A DNA stretch of 64,000 nt from DASXZH01 sp036502005 (GTDB taxonomy: Bacteria > Armatimonadota > Fimbriimonadia > Fimbriimonadales > Fimbriimonadaceae). Each line of letters starts with the position of its first letter. The first letter of the stretch is position 1. Below the pieces are notes generated by a model that did no database searches, was not told where the DNA came from, and worked only from the letters and a program-made list of their open reading frames with translations. Location: contig DASXZH010000082.1 of NCBI GenBank assembly GCA_036502005.1, positions 1-64,000 on the forward strand. The letters are read 5' to 3'. The translations under genes were made by a program, and so were the position numbers. Shown one piece after another: positions 53,450 through 62,252 of the stretch.

Positions 53450-53734
53450 GTGAACTCAACTTCTCCACAACGTTCGTGTATCGCTTGCAGGCATAAAGCC
53501 GCCCAAGACTCTTTCTTTCGAATCGCAAGTGATTCGACCGGCCAGTTGTCCATTTTGGACCGCGGCCCCTCCTATAGCCGCAGCGCATATCTTTGCCTCA
53601 ACCAAGAGTGCGTGGAAAAAGGGCTAAGCAAAGGTCGCATTGCTCGTGCATTGCGCCTTCCCGTCTCGTCTTCGGATGAGGCGAAGATTCTGAATGATTT
53701 AATATGCAAACTACACAAAAAGAGAACACTATGA
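53450..53734 (+). CDS. rnpM: YlxR/RnpM family RNA-binding protein
   Basis: 94 residues, starting GTG at 53450. Family motif RSCIACRHK with the paired Cys, then the Arg/Gly core GPSYSRSAYLCLNQEC and KGRIARALRLP. Members bind RNase P RNA or ribosomal RNA and always sit between nusA and infB. It overlaps infB as ATGA. Confidence 0.9.
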   Translation: MNSTSPQRSCIACRHKAAQDSFFRIASDSTGQLSILDRGPSYSRSAYLCLNQECVEKGLSKGRIARALRLPVSSSDEAKILNDLICKLHKKRTL

Positions 53735-55650
53735 CCGTTGCGATTGCAGATCTCGCGAAAGAATTTGGGTTGAAGCCAGGGCAAGTATTTAACGTCCTGA
53801 ACGACCTGGGCATTGAGCACGATGCCGCCAGTTTTGATGCCGACGAAGACACTCTCGAGCTCATTAGAAGCGAACTGCCGGCACTGAGGGACTCCAAGGT
53901 CATTCATCTTCCGCCAAACAGAACGCCGCGCGATATCGCGTCCGCTCTCGGCGTGCCACAGCCCGAAATCCAGAAAACGCTGATGGCCAAGTTGCGGGTT
54001 ATGGCAACTCTTACCACCACCCTCAAGCCCGATGTTGCAGAGAAGTTGGTGGAAGCGTTCGGCTATAAGCTGGAATGGGCCGAAGCCGTTGCGCCAAGGC
54101 CGGTTCAAACAACCGCCGTTATCCAACAAGCGAAGAAAGCCGCGGAAGCAATTATTCGGCCGCCGGTTGTGACCATCATGGGGCACGTCGACCATGGCAA
54201 GACTTCCCTTCTCGACTACATTCGAAAGGCGAATGTAGCCGGCAAAGAGCATGGCGGAATTACCCAACACATCGGCGCCTATCAGGTCGAACTCCCCGAA
54301 GGCAAGATCACTTTTCTCGATACTCCCGGCCACGCGGCGTTCACTGCCATGCGAGCCCGCGGAGCGCAGGTCACCGATATCGCGGTTCTTGTAGTTGCCG
54401 CCGATGACGGCATCATGCCTCAGACCGTCGAGGCTATCAACCACATCAAGGCTGCCAACGTGCCCATGATCGTGGCTGTAAACAAGATCGACAAGCCCGG
54501 TTCAAATCCCGAGCGCGTGATCATGCAGCTCACGGAGCATGAAGTGGTTCCGGAGGCCTATGGCGGACAGACCATCACGTGCAACGTTTCCGCCGTGACC
54601 GGCGAGGGCGTTCCTCAACTGCTGGAAATGATTCTGCTTCAAGCGGAAGTTTTGCAGCTTAAGGCAGACCCCAAGGGCAAGTTCGAAGGCGTGGTTGTTG
54701 AGGCCAAGCTTGAAAGGGGCCGAGGCCCGGTAGCTACCATTTTGGTTCAGGAAGGCACGCTGAAGACGGGCGATGCGGTTGTTGTTGGCAACACCTTCGG
54801 CCGGTTGAAGGCGATGACCGATTACAGGGGCGAGCGCATTAACGATGCCGGCCCTTCGACTCCTGTCGAGATTTTAGGATTAAGCGATGTTCCGATGGCG
54901 GGCGACAAAGTCGAGTCCGCAATTGATGAAAGATCGGCCCGCGAAATCGCCGAGAACCGAGCCGAGACTCAGCGTGTGAAATCGCTTGAGGCGCCTTCAC
55001 GCGGTATGAGCCTTGCGGATCTTCGAACAAAGCTCACCGAAGGCGTGATGAAGGACTTGAACCTGGTTGTAAAAGCCGACGTTCAGGGATCTGTCGAAGC
55101 CGTCCGCGGTCTGCTGGAGAAGCTGGAAAGCGACGAAGTCGAAGTCAAGGTTTTGCACAGTGGCGTCGGCTCCATCACGGAGAGCGACATTCTGCTTGCA
55201 AACGCCGCCAACGCTATCTGCATCGGCTTCAACACCCGCGCCGAACCGGGCGCAAAGAAGGAAGCCGAGCGGCGCAAGGTTGAGATTCGAACCTACACAA
55301 TCATTTACGAACTGATCGAGGACATCGAACTCGCTGTGAAAGGCATGCTGGAGCCGAAGTTCCAGGAAGAGTATTTGGGCTCTGCCGAGATCCGACAGGT
55401 CTTCAACCTTACGAAGTTCGGCCACGTGGCTGGCTCGCACTGCAGCGATGGCAAGCTCACGCGGAATGCTTTGGTTCGTGTTAATCGAGATAAGGTGCTT
55501 GTTTACGAAGGCAAGATCTCTTCGCTTAAGCATTTGAAGGAAGACGTCCGCGAAGTTACGCAAGGCTTCGACTGCGGTATCCAGTTCGAGAACTGGACCG
55601 GATTCAAGGCCGGCGATATTGTGGAAGCGCACGAGTTGGTTCAGGTTTAA
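53731..55650 (+). CDS. infB: Translation initiation factor IF-2
   Basis: 639 residues, a short form: N-terminal IF2N-like helices (VAIADLAKEFGLKPGQVFNVL), no long repetitive linker. GTPase motifs: GHVDHGKTS (151-159), GGITQHIGAY, DTPGHAAF, NKID. Then domains II to IV (GFNTRAEPGAKKEAERRKVEI, FNLTKFGHVAGSHCSDGK). Start overlaps the rnpM stop; a spurious earlier start is at 53704. rbfA, often next, is not present. Confidence 0.97.
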   Translation: MTVAIADLAKEFGLKPGQVFNVLNDLGIEHDAASFDADEDTLELIRSELPALRDSKVIHLPPNRTPRDIASALGVPQPEIQKTLMAKLRVMATLTTTLKPDVAEKLVEAFGYKLEWAEAVAPRPVQTTAVIQQAKKAAEAIIRPPVVTIMGHVDHGKTSLLDYIRKANVAGKEHGGITQHIGAYQVELPEGKITFLDTPGHAAFTAMRARGAQVTDIAVLVVAADDGIMPQTVEAINHIKAANVPMIVAVNKIDKPGSNPERVIMQLTEHEVVPEAYGGQTITCNVSAVTGEGVPQLLEMILLQAEVLQLKADPKGKFEGVVVEAKLERGRGPVATILVQEGTLKTGDAVVVGNTFGRLKAMTDYRGERINDAGPSTPVEILGLSDVPMAGDKVESAIDERSAREIAENRAETQRVKSLEAPSRGMSLADLRTKLTEGVMKDLNLVVKADVQGSVEAVRGLLEKLESDEVEVKVLHSGVGSITESDILLANAANAICIGFNTRAEPGAKKEAERRKVEIRTYTIIYELIEDIELAVKGMLEPKFQEEYLGSAEIRQVFNLTKFGHVAGSHCSDGKLTRNALVRVNRDKVLVYEGKISSLKHLKEDVREVTQGFDCGIQFENWTGFKAGDIVEAHELVQV

Positions 55651-55778
55651 TCTGCGGCGCCGTCACGAGTTAGTTCAGATTTAAGGGTTTCGGGACCGGG
55701 AAGATCAGGTACTTTGCCACGGACTCTCGGACCTTCTACTTTCGGTAAGTGGGATTCAACAACGTAGTACAATGGGAC

Positions 55779-55976
55779 ATGAAAGAGTTTACTCGTGGCC
55801 CTACGAGTTTCTTTGTGGCCTTCACATCGGTCACTTTCGGTATCGTGGCAACTGAGACTATTCATCCAGGGAATGCCATAATCTTGAAGCCAATATTAGC
55901 CGGGCTGCTCGCGCTATTAACATGGCTGCTACTCACTTTTCTGATTCTAATTATTAAAAAGTCTCGGAAGCATTAG
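55779..55976 (+). CDS. Small membrane protein
   Basis: 65 residues from MKEFTRGPTSFFVAF (an earlier ATG at 55749 is possible). Two hydrophobic helices (FFVAFTSVTFGIVATE; PILAGLLALLTWLLLTFLILI) and a basic end KKSRKH. Family not recognised. Confidence 0.55.
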   Translation: MKEFTRGPTSFFVAFTSVTFGIVATETIHPGNAIILKPILAGLLALLTWLLLTFLILIIKKSRKH

Positions 55977-55979
55977 TCT

Positions 55980-56600
55980 GAGATTTTTGAAACGGACCCA
56001 CTCCCCAATTTCCGAGGCTTGTTCCCCGAGCCTGCCCCGGTTCGCTCGCGGACTCGCTTACCGCTTTCCTTTGTCGGTGTGTTCAGGTTGAACCCGCGTG
56101 CGCATATTGGAAAGCTTCCGACCTCCTCACGCGAGAGGCGAAGGTATTAGGCAATACTGTCGCGGTTGACGGTCAATACGCTTGAATCTGTCGCGAACCT
56201 TTGGGCTGCGAAAGCTTGCCTTGAGCCCACCCTTGACGGTGTCGCCCCGTAGAATCCGCCCCGGAGGGGCCCAAGATCTTAGCCGGCAGTTGAGCCGTAG
56301 GCGACACTGCCGGTAAGTCCAGAATCCAACGTCCCGCACACCAGAGGTGTGCTAGAAAAACCTATTCGTGCCATCCTCTTTGAATAGGATTGAGCAAGTT
56401 GCCAGCAAGCGCAATTCTGGCACACCTTCGGCGTGCGGGGAAAAATGTGACGTCTCTCCGGCAGTGTCGCGTACGGCTCAACTGCCGGCTAAGTTATCCT
56501 GCCCCTCCGGGGCAACAGGCACGTTGTTTAAATCCTTGCTGCCGCGCGGAACGCTTATAAGCGCCAGCGGATTATTTGAGAGGGTGCATAGCACGGAGGC
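55980..56600. repeat. Spacer with inverted R3-type element and a degenerate R4 copy
   Basis: R4-like at 56028-56150 (CCTGCCCCGGTTCGCTCGCG, GACTCGCTTACC, CGCGAGAGGCGAAGG). R3-type arms at 56258-56315 (CCCCGGAGGGGCCC, TTAGCCGGCAGTTGAGCCGT, ACACTGCCGG) and inverted at 56458-56515. Between them hairpins GCACACCAGAGGTGTGC and GCACACCTTCGGCGTGC. No gene seen. Confidence 0.75.
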
Positions 56601-56605
56601 TGATA

Positions 56606-57694
56606 CTAAGTGGGCGGCACTGTATCTTCCCATCCTTCGTCGAACCAGAAATGCCAAGGGTTCTTGGCGATCTTTTCCCAATCCAGTGAGTCGTTAAGCA
56701 GCCATTTATAGATTTTGGTTCTCACAATTGCGCGTTTCGCTTCAGGCCAGAAAGGATCAAAATTGGGTGCGTCTTTAAGCACTTTGTGAATTTTATAAGC
56801 CACGATGTCAGCTACCGAAACCGAAATGTGGGGTCGGTGAGCGTCGACAACAGAAATAGAAGCATCGTCAGATTGAAACGCTACACCAAGCCGCGTTCGT
56901 ATCGCAAGAGCACGAGGCTGTTTGCTGAGCATAACCTGAACCACATATCGTCTAAACGCGGGAACTAGCAGGAGGTGAGTCGACACAACTCCGTCCAAGT
57001 CGAAAGCCCTGCCGGTGCCAGAATGGGGCTCATCCCCATCCTTCATCATTGACTTGAAAACCTCGTCGCCGGTTTCCTGTAGCCTCTTGTTCGCCGGGTT
57101 ATCCCATAGCGCAATGAATAAAAACGGCGCTTCCCCTACCAAGAGTTGAAAGTGACTGGAAAACTGCTTGATATCGTTTGGCGCCGAAATATCTGCCGCG
57201 CGTACTCGGTCAGAAATTAGCGCCCCGATCCATGGGGCTTCAACCGCGAACATGACTTGGTCCAGCTTTTTCAAGGCACTTGCGCACAGGACTTGGTTTA
57301 ACTTAACCGAGCTTTTCAAGTCCCAATGGGCGAGGTAGTGGCCAATTCTAAAGCTGTCGCCATAAAGGTAGGTATCCGTTTTGAAGTCTATTTGAGCACT
57401 CTGCGACTCAAGCGCGAGTGCCCGTTCAATCATAAGACTTGTGACCTGGGCGCCATTCGCCTCTCGAAGGTCCTCGCCTTTCATTCGATAGGGTTGCATC
57501 CATTTATCAGCCGGCACGTATTTAACCGGTTCAACTAGGTACCGAGCTGCTTTCGCCCATTGCACCTGGGCATGGTCATTCTCTAGAGTGGATAACGCAG
57601 TCTGTGGTGTGAATTCTACAGGTCTTGTCACAGAGAGCAGGAACACGACTGCGCTGCAAAGTAAGGCGGACATGGCTGAAAGACGCCATACCAT
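56606..57694 (-). CDS. Exported protein of unknown function
   Basis: 362 residues. N-terminal signal or anchor helix (SALLCSAVVFLLSVTRPV). The rest is helix-rich and soluble: LENDHAQVQWAKAARYLVEP, LMIERALALESQS, RIGHYLAHWDLKSSVKLNQ, FDPFWPEAKRAIV and a Trp-rich end (NPWHFWFDEGW). Family not recognised. The minus-strand unit begins after the winged-helix gene, 51 bp away, so they may share a transcript. Confidence 0.75.
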   Translation of the reverse strand: MVWRLSAMSALLCSAVVFLLSVTRPVEFTPQTALSTLENDHAQVQWAKAARYLVEPVKYVPADKWMQPYRMKGEDLREANGAQVTSLMIERALALESQSAQIDFKTDTYLYGDSFRIGHYLAHWDLKSSVKLNQVLCASALKKLDQVMFAVEAPWIGALISDRVRAADISAPNDIKQFSSHFQLLVGEAPFLFIALWDNPANKRLQETGDEVFKSMMKDGDEPHSGTGRAFDLDGVVSTHLLLVPAFRRYVVQVMLSKQPRALAIRTRLGVAFQSDDASISVVDAHRPHISVSVADIVAYKIHKVLKDAPNFDPFWPEAKRAIVRTKIYKWLLNDSLDWEKIAKNPWHFWFDEGWEDTVPPT

Positions 57695-57745
57695 TCCTTA
57701 TAGAAGCAAGATATGGCACTGCACTTTCTGGTCCCGTTGACAGGA

Positions 57746-58906
57746 CTATCGACTATCGACTGCGTGCAGCGCCTTAATTCTGGATTTGCGGCTCTCGGGG
57801 CTGTCCAAGCTAAATGTTCGAGCGTCTCCCAAGTGGTCTCTCACAAACGCTTGCATCTTTTCAACTTCTTCCTTTAGAGCTGAGTCAGATTTCGAGAACG
57901 TGGCCCAAACGATCTCTTTCGCTTCCGGGTCGTAATCCCACAATCCAACAACTCGGCCCCGGTTAAAAATGAGGTTTGAGTTCACTTTCTCAATGTCCGC
58001 GCCCATAAAGATCGGGTGGGAGATATCGCTGGGTATTCCCGAAAGCAAATTCAAGATCGGATCAATCCGCCCGAGTAATCGGTAGCTTGGCTTCGAAGGC
58101 ATTTCATAAGAAGCATAAGAGTCGGCTTCGTTTGGAAGTATCAGAAGATCGTCGACAGAAGCCAGCTTTAGAGGAGCGACCGCTTCCTTGGCCAGTTTGC
58201 CCGTAATCCCAAGAAAGAGTTGAAATTCTTTTAATGAAGCCGGTCCTATCCATTGAAAAAACAACGCCGCAACCCGGGCGAGGGCTTCCTCGCGGTTGAA
58301 AAGCAAACCCTCCAGAGGGTTGGGCTTCCAAAGAACATACTTGTACCGTTGCTGATCCAGTCGGCCGTTGACCGGTAGGCGCCGAATAAAGCCTGTCGTT
58401 TGCAGCCAGCCTAGAACGGGCGGCAAAGTTGAACTCACGCCCCTCTTTTTCCCTTCTTCACCGAAGCTTCGGACCTTGTCCCCAACTTCGTTCTTGATCT
58501 CCGTCGGATCGAGTGGCCCCTTTTCCAATGCGCTTAAAACTGCTTCTCGAAGGCGATCCAAATCGGGTTGCTCCACTCCCAAATACCGCTTTAGCAGCGC
58601 GATCTCGGCATGCTCGCCACCCCCTTGAGCCATCAAAAGCGCCAAAGCAAAATGCTCTTGCGGTAAGACGTAGGTGCAGCTACGGGCGCTGGGAAGTTCG
58701 TAAATCTCTAGTTCGGCTACTGCTTTATCGATGGCCTCACGCGAAGATCCAGATCTACCATGAATAGCAAGATACGGGCTCACGCCGCCAACCGATCGGC
58801 TCCAGCCGCATTGAAGAAGCACCTCGCGTGGGCTTTTGCCCGCCATCGATCCATCAAGACCTTGCTTGCTCCAACGCCATGCGAGGAGTTTTGTGTTTAA
58901 CGCCAT
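57746..58906 (-). CDS. Winged-helix DNA-binding protein (HTH_42 / AlkZ-like)
   Basis: 386 residues. Seen: RSVGGVSPYLAIHGRSGSS, ARSCTYVLPQEHFALALLMAQ, RYKYVLWKPNPLEGLLFNREEALARVAALFFQWIGPASLKEF, and NLIFNRGRVVGLWDYDPEAKEIVW. These match the HTH_42 family with three tandem winged helices, to which the interstrand-crosslink glycosylases AlkZ/YcaQ belong. Glycosylase activity is not proven (catalytic Gln pair not located). The C-terminal tail includes two heptamer-like GACTATC units. Confidence 0.85.
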   Translation of the reverse strand: MALNTKLLAWRWSKQGLDGSMAGKSPREVLLQCGWSRSVGGVSPYLAIHGRSGSSREAIDKAVAELEIYELPSARSCTYVLPQEHFALALLMAQGGGEHAEIALLKRYLGVEQPDLDRLREAVLSALEKGPLDPTEIKNEVGDKVRSFGEEGKKRGVSSTLPPVLGWLQTTGFIRRLPVNGRLDQQRYKYVLWKPNPLEGLLFNREEALARVAALFFQWIGPASLKEFQLFLGITGKLAKEAVAPLKLASVDDLLILPNEADSYASYEMPSKPSYRLLGRIDPILNLLSGIPSDISHPIFMGADIEKVNSNLIFNRGRVVGLWDYDPEAKEIVWATFSKSDSALKEEVEKMQAFVRDHLGDARTFSLDSPESRKSRIKALHAVDSR

Positions 58907-59002
58907 GCCCTCCTATTTTAGCAATTGGGGCCATGAGGTTTTTGTCCGATCTTGCGGTTATAGCACCGCCGCAAAGGCGGCGGATCTTGATATCACTTGA
59001 GC

Positions 59003-59143
59003 GGGCGAAGCTGTGGAGTGCTGGAGCTTGCTCCAGCTTAAATCAGGCAGCTTGCTGCCGCGCCAAGGGCCCATTTTGGCCCCTGTGAAGCAAGGTTGGT
59101 GGCAGACATCCGAAGCAAGCTTCACGCACTCCATAGCTGCGCG
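59003..59143. repeat. R2 REP-like pair, copies 4 and 5
   Basis: Forward copy 59003-59062 (GCGAAGCTGTGGAGTGC, GGAGCTTGCTCC, GGCAGCTTGCTGCC). An inverted partial copy at 59111-59143 (GAAGCAAGCTTC, CGCACTCCATAGCTGCGCG). Between the winged-helix and small exported genes. Confidence 0.85.
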
Positions 59144-59157
59144 TTCAGCCGCGGGTT

Positions 59158-59358
59158 CTACTTAGAGCTTATAACTCTGGGATGAAATACCCTTGTTCTT
59201 CCAGCAGCCGTATTCTTAAAAACATGGTTTAAGGGAGCTTGATGCGTGACTGCAGCGAACTGTGGCGCGGCAAAAGCCGATGTGCTTAAAGCCACAGTTC
59301 CGTAACTGATGCAGCCCAATGTGACGGCTAATATGCCGCGGAATTTTCGTGATGCCAT
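59158..59358 (-). CDS. Small exported protein
   Basis: 66 residues from MASRKFRGILAVTLG: a full signal peptide ending near AFA, then about 34 residues (VTHQAPLNHVFKNTAAG, FHPRVISSK). GGAATAGC lies upstream. An earlier start at 59376 is possible. Family not recognised. Confidence 0.6.
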   Translation of the reverse strand: MASRKFRGILAVTLGCISYGTVALSTSAFAAPQFAAVTHQAPLNHVFKNTAAGRTRVFHPRVISSK

Positions 59359-59411
59359 ATAACTGCTATTCCGCATTCGCGCATAAATCTCGTAATAGAA
59401 GATGTTAACAC

Positions 59412-59445
59412 CTTGAAACTTTTCAAGCTAAGCGCATGTTATAAT
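59412..59445 (+). promoter_or_regulatory. clpB promoter with an inverted repeat over the -35 region
   Basis: CTTGAAA, CT, TTTCAAG: a perfect 7-bp inverted repeat at 59412-59427, and TATAAT at 59440-59445. Spacing to a standard -35 is poor, so the repeat may be an operator. Confidence 0.6.
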
Positions 59446-59458
59446 AAACATAAGATCA

Positions 59459-59479
59459 TTTGAGTGCATAAGGCTCAAT
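59459..59479 (+). promoter_or_regulatory. HAIR-like operator upstream of clpB
   Basis: TTTGAGT, 7-base spacer GCATAAG, GCTCAAT. The HspR-associated inverted repeat is CTTGAGT-N7-ACTCAAG; 11 of 14 fixed bases match, with the same spacer. It lies between the TATAAT box and the start codon, a repressor position. No hspR gene is in the window. Confidence 0.6.
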
Positions 59480-59487
59480 ACTAAACC

Positions 59488-62097
59488 ATGAGATTTGATA
59501 AACTAACATTGAAGGCTCAAGACGCGCTGCAGACTGCGCAAACGTTGAGCGAAAAATACAAGCAGTCTGATGTTGAACCGGAGCACTTACTTCTCGCCTT
59601 GCTCATCCAAGATGGGGGCGTGGCACGGCCGTTACTCGACAAAATCGGCACCGATACCGATGCCGTCCGCAAGGATGTTGAGCAATCCCTTGAGCAGCTC
59701 CCCAAGGTTCAAGGCGGAAACGCCGGCCTGGGCGGCAAACTTTCCAACTCCCTCACAAGGGTTTTTAACGAGGCCTTTAAAGTTGCCGAGACGATGCAGG
59801 ACGAATACGTTTCCACCGAGCATTTCTTGCTCGGCTTGGTGAAGGAGGGTGGCAATGTTTCCAAAATGCTCCGCTCCCACGGAGTCACCGAGGACCTGCT
59901 GAAAACGGCCATCGAGGAAGTCCGTGGTGGGCGCAGGGTGACCGATCCCAACGCTGAAGACAAATACCAGGCGCTGGAGAAATACGGCATCGACCTAACG
60001 GCAAGGGCCCGAAGCGGCCAACTTGACCCGGTTATCGGGCGCGATGAAGAAATCCGCCGCGTGATCCAGGTTCTCAGCCGCCGCACGAAAAACAACCCGG
60101 TTCTTATAGGTGAGCCAGGCGTTGGTAAAACCGCTGTTGTGGAGGGCCTTGCCCAGAGAATCATTGCAGGGGACGTGCCGGAAGGGCTAAGAGACAAGTC
60201 GGTCATCGCTCTTGATCTCGGCGCAATGGTCGCCGGCTCCAAATACCGCGGCGACTTCGAAGAGAGGCTCAAAGCCCTCTTAGAAGACATCAAGAACTCC
60301 AACGGCCGCATCATCCTCTTCATTGATGAGCTGCACACGCTGGTCGGCGCTGGCAAAGCGGAGGGCAGTATGGACGCGGCAAACATGCTCAAGCCCATGC
60401 TTGCCCGCGGCGAACTTCGTTGCGTGGGAGCGACCACCCTTAACGAGTATCGCCAGTATGTCGAGAAAGACAAGGCGCTTGAGCGCAGGTTCCAAACCGT
60501 ATTTGTCGGCGAGCCAAGCGTGGAGGAGACCATTTCCATCCTGCGCGGCCTCAAGCAGCGCTACGAGATCCACCACGGCGTCCGCATTACAGACTCAGCT
60601 TTGGTCGCCGCCTCAACCCTAAGCAACCGCTACATCACGGACCGCTATCTGCCGGACAAAGCGATCGACCTCATGGACGAAGCCGCTTCCAGGCTCAAAA
60701 TTGAGATCGATAGCGTCCCCGCCGAGATCGACGAACTTCAGCGTCAGATGGTCCAATATGAGATCGACCGCGAAGCCCTAAAGAAGGAAACTGATGCAGC
60801 AAGCATCGCCAGCTTGGAGGCAACCGAGCGCAAGCTCGCCGAGCTTAACGAACAGGTCGGCGGACTCAAGGCCAAGTGGCAGAAGGAAAAAGAGCGAATT
60901 GAGGTAGTAAGAACGGTCAAAGAAGAGCTGGATAGCCTTAAAACCCAACTTAGCCAAGCCGAGCGCGACGCCGACTGGAACAAGGCTGCAGAGATCCAGC
61001 ATGGCCGGATTCCCGCCCTAGAAAAAAGGCTTTCTGAAGAAACGGCGCAGCTCGAAAAGGTGCGCGAAGAAGCGAGCATGCTAAAGGAAGAGGTCGATGC
61101 GGAAGACATCGCCGAAGTCGTCAGCAAATGGACCGGCATCCCGGTCAGCAGGCTCATGCAAGGCGAAATGCAGAAGTTGCTCACCATGGAAGAGTTTCTG
61201 GAGAAGCGCGTGGTCGGCCAGGACGAAGCTTTGCGCTTAGTGAGCGACGCGGTGCGCCGTTCTCGCTCGGGCATTGCAGACCCCAACCGGCCGATCGGTT
61301 CGTTCCTGTTCCTGGGCCCAACTGGCGTCGGTAAAACAGAAACCGCCCGCGCCGTCGCCGAGTTCTTGTTCAACGACGAGAAGAGCATGGTCCGAATCGA
61401 CATGAGCGAGTACGGCGAGAAGCATTCCGTTGCCCGCCTTATCGGAGCGCCTCCGGGTTATGTCGGCTACGAAGAAGGTGGCCAGCTAACGGAAAGCGTT
61501 CGCCGCCGACCCTATTCGGTGATCTTGCTCGACGAAGTCGAGAAGGCCCATCCGGAAGTGTTCAACATACTCCTCCAGGTTTTGGATGACGGGCGCTTAA
61601 CCGACGGCCAAGGCCGAACAGTGGACTTCCGCAACGCGGTCATCATCATGACCAGCAACCTCGGCTCGCATTTCTACAACGATCCGCTCACAGCGGAGGA
61701 TTTCGACCAGACCAAGCAGCGCGTGCTGGACGAAGTGCGCGTATTCTTTAGGCCCGAGTTCGTAAATAGGCTCGACGATATCGTCGTGTTCCGTTCGCTC
61801 GGTGTGAACGAGATCAAGCAGATCGTAAAGATCCAGCTTCAGCAGTTGGGTACCCGATTGGCTGAGCGCCGGATTGAGCTGCGCCTATCTGAAGCCGCAG
61901 CCATGGAACTGGCATCGGCTGGCTTCGATCCCGTCTACGGCGCGCGCCCGCTCAAGCGGGCGATTCAGAAGAACGTTCTTAATCCGCTTGCAAACGCGAT
62001 CTTGCGGGGCGACATCGGCGAAGGGCAGAAGCTGGTTGTCGATTACAAGAAAAGCGAGTTCACGTTCGAGCCGGATACGGCGGATATTGGGGCTTAG
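59488..62097 (+). CDS. clpB: ATP-dependent disaggregase ClpB
   Basis: 869 residues. N domain (AQDALQTAQTLSEKYKQSDV), first AAA+ (GEPGVGKT at 208-215, IILFIDELHTLVG, GATTLNEYRQY), coiled-coil middle domain (~400-520), second AAA+ (FLGPTGVGKTE, VRIDMSEYGEKHSVARLIGAPPGYVGYEEGG, VILLDEVEKAH), and the C-terminal YGARPLKRAIQK. Rescues aggregated proteins with DnaK. The poor ribosome site and the HAIR-like operator suggest stress regulation. Confidence 0.98.
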   Translation: MRFDKLTLKAQDALQTAQTLSEKYKQSDVEPEHLLLALLIQDGGVARPLLDKIGTDTDAVRKDVEQSLEQLPKVQGGNAGLGGKLSNSLTRVFNEAFKVAETMQDEYVSTEHFLLGLVKEGGNVSKMLRSHGVTEDLLKTAIEEVRGGRRVTDPNAEDKYQALEKYGIDLTARARSGQLDPVIGRDEEIRRVIQVLSRRTKNNPVLIGEPGVGKTAVVEGLAQRIIAGDVPEGLRDKSVIALDLGAMVAGSKYRGDFEERLKALLEDIKNSNGRIILFIDELHTLVGAGKAEGSMDAANMLKPMLARGELRCVGATTLNEYRQYVEKDKALERRFQTVFVGEPSVEETISILRGLKQRYEIHHGVRITDSALVAASTLSNRYITDRYLPDKAIDLMDEAASRLKIEIDSVPAEIDELQRQMVQYEIDREALKKETDAASIASLEATERKLAELNEQVGGLKAKWQKEKERIEVVRTVKEELDSLKTQLSQAERDADWNKAAEIQHGRIPALEKRLSEETAQLEKVREEASMLKEEVDAEDIAEVVSKWTGIPVSRLMQGEMQKLLTMEEFLEKRVVGQDEALRLVSDAVRRSRSGIADPNRPIGSFLFLGPTGVGKTETARAVAEFLFNDEKSMVRIDMSEYGEKHSVARLIGAPPGYVGYEEGGQLTESVRRRPYSVILLDEVEKAHPEVFNILLQVLDDGRLTDGQGRTVDFRNAVIIMTSNLGSHFYNDPLTAEDFDQTKQRVLDEVRVFFRPEFVNRLDDIVVFRSLGVNEIKQIVKIQLQQLGTRLAERRIELRLSEAAAMELASAGFDPVYGARPLKRAIQKNVLNPLANAILRGDIGEGQKLVVDYKKSEFTFEPDTADIGA

Positions 62098-62105
62098 CCC
62101 CAGTC

Positions 62106-62250
62106 CGTCGCGAAGCTGTGGAGTGCGCAAGCTTGCTTGCGCTCGAACCCAGGAAGCTTGCTTCCGTGAGAGAAGCTTGAGCGGCCAGAGCGGCAGCAAG
62201 CTGCCTGATTTTTAAGCAGGAGCAAGTTCCCGCACTCCGCAGCTTCGCGG
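62106..62250. repeat. R2 REP-like pair, copies 6 and 7
   Basis: Forward copy 62106-62170 (GCGAAGCTGTGGAGTGC, GCAAGCTTGC, GGAAGCTTGCTTCC) and inverted copy 62190-62250 (GGCAGCAAGCTGCC, TTTTTAAGCAGGAGCAAG, CGCACTCCGCAGCTTCGCG). They form one large inverted structure between convergent clpB and the MFS gene. Confidence 0.88.
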
Positions 62251-62252
62251 GA

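Noticed and set aside
59709..60554. 281-residue minus-strand frame inside clpB
   Set aside because: Antisense shadow of a highly conserved gene; low-complexity Ser/Arg-rich sequence with no family features. The same holds for the frames at 60744-61403, 53572-54444 and 54997-55632.
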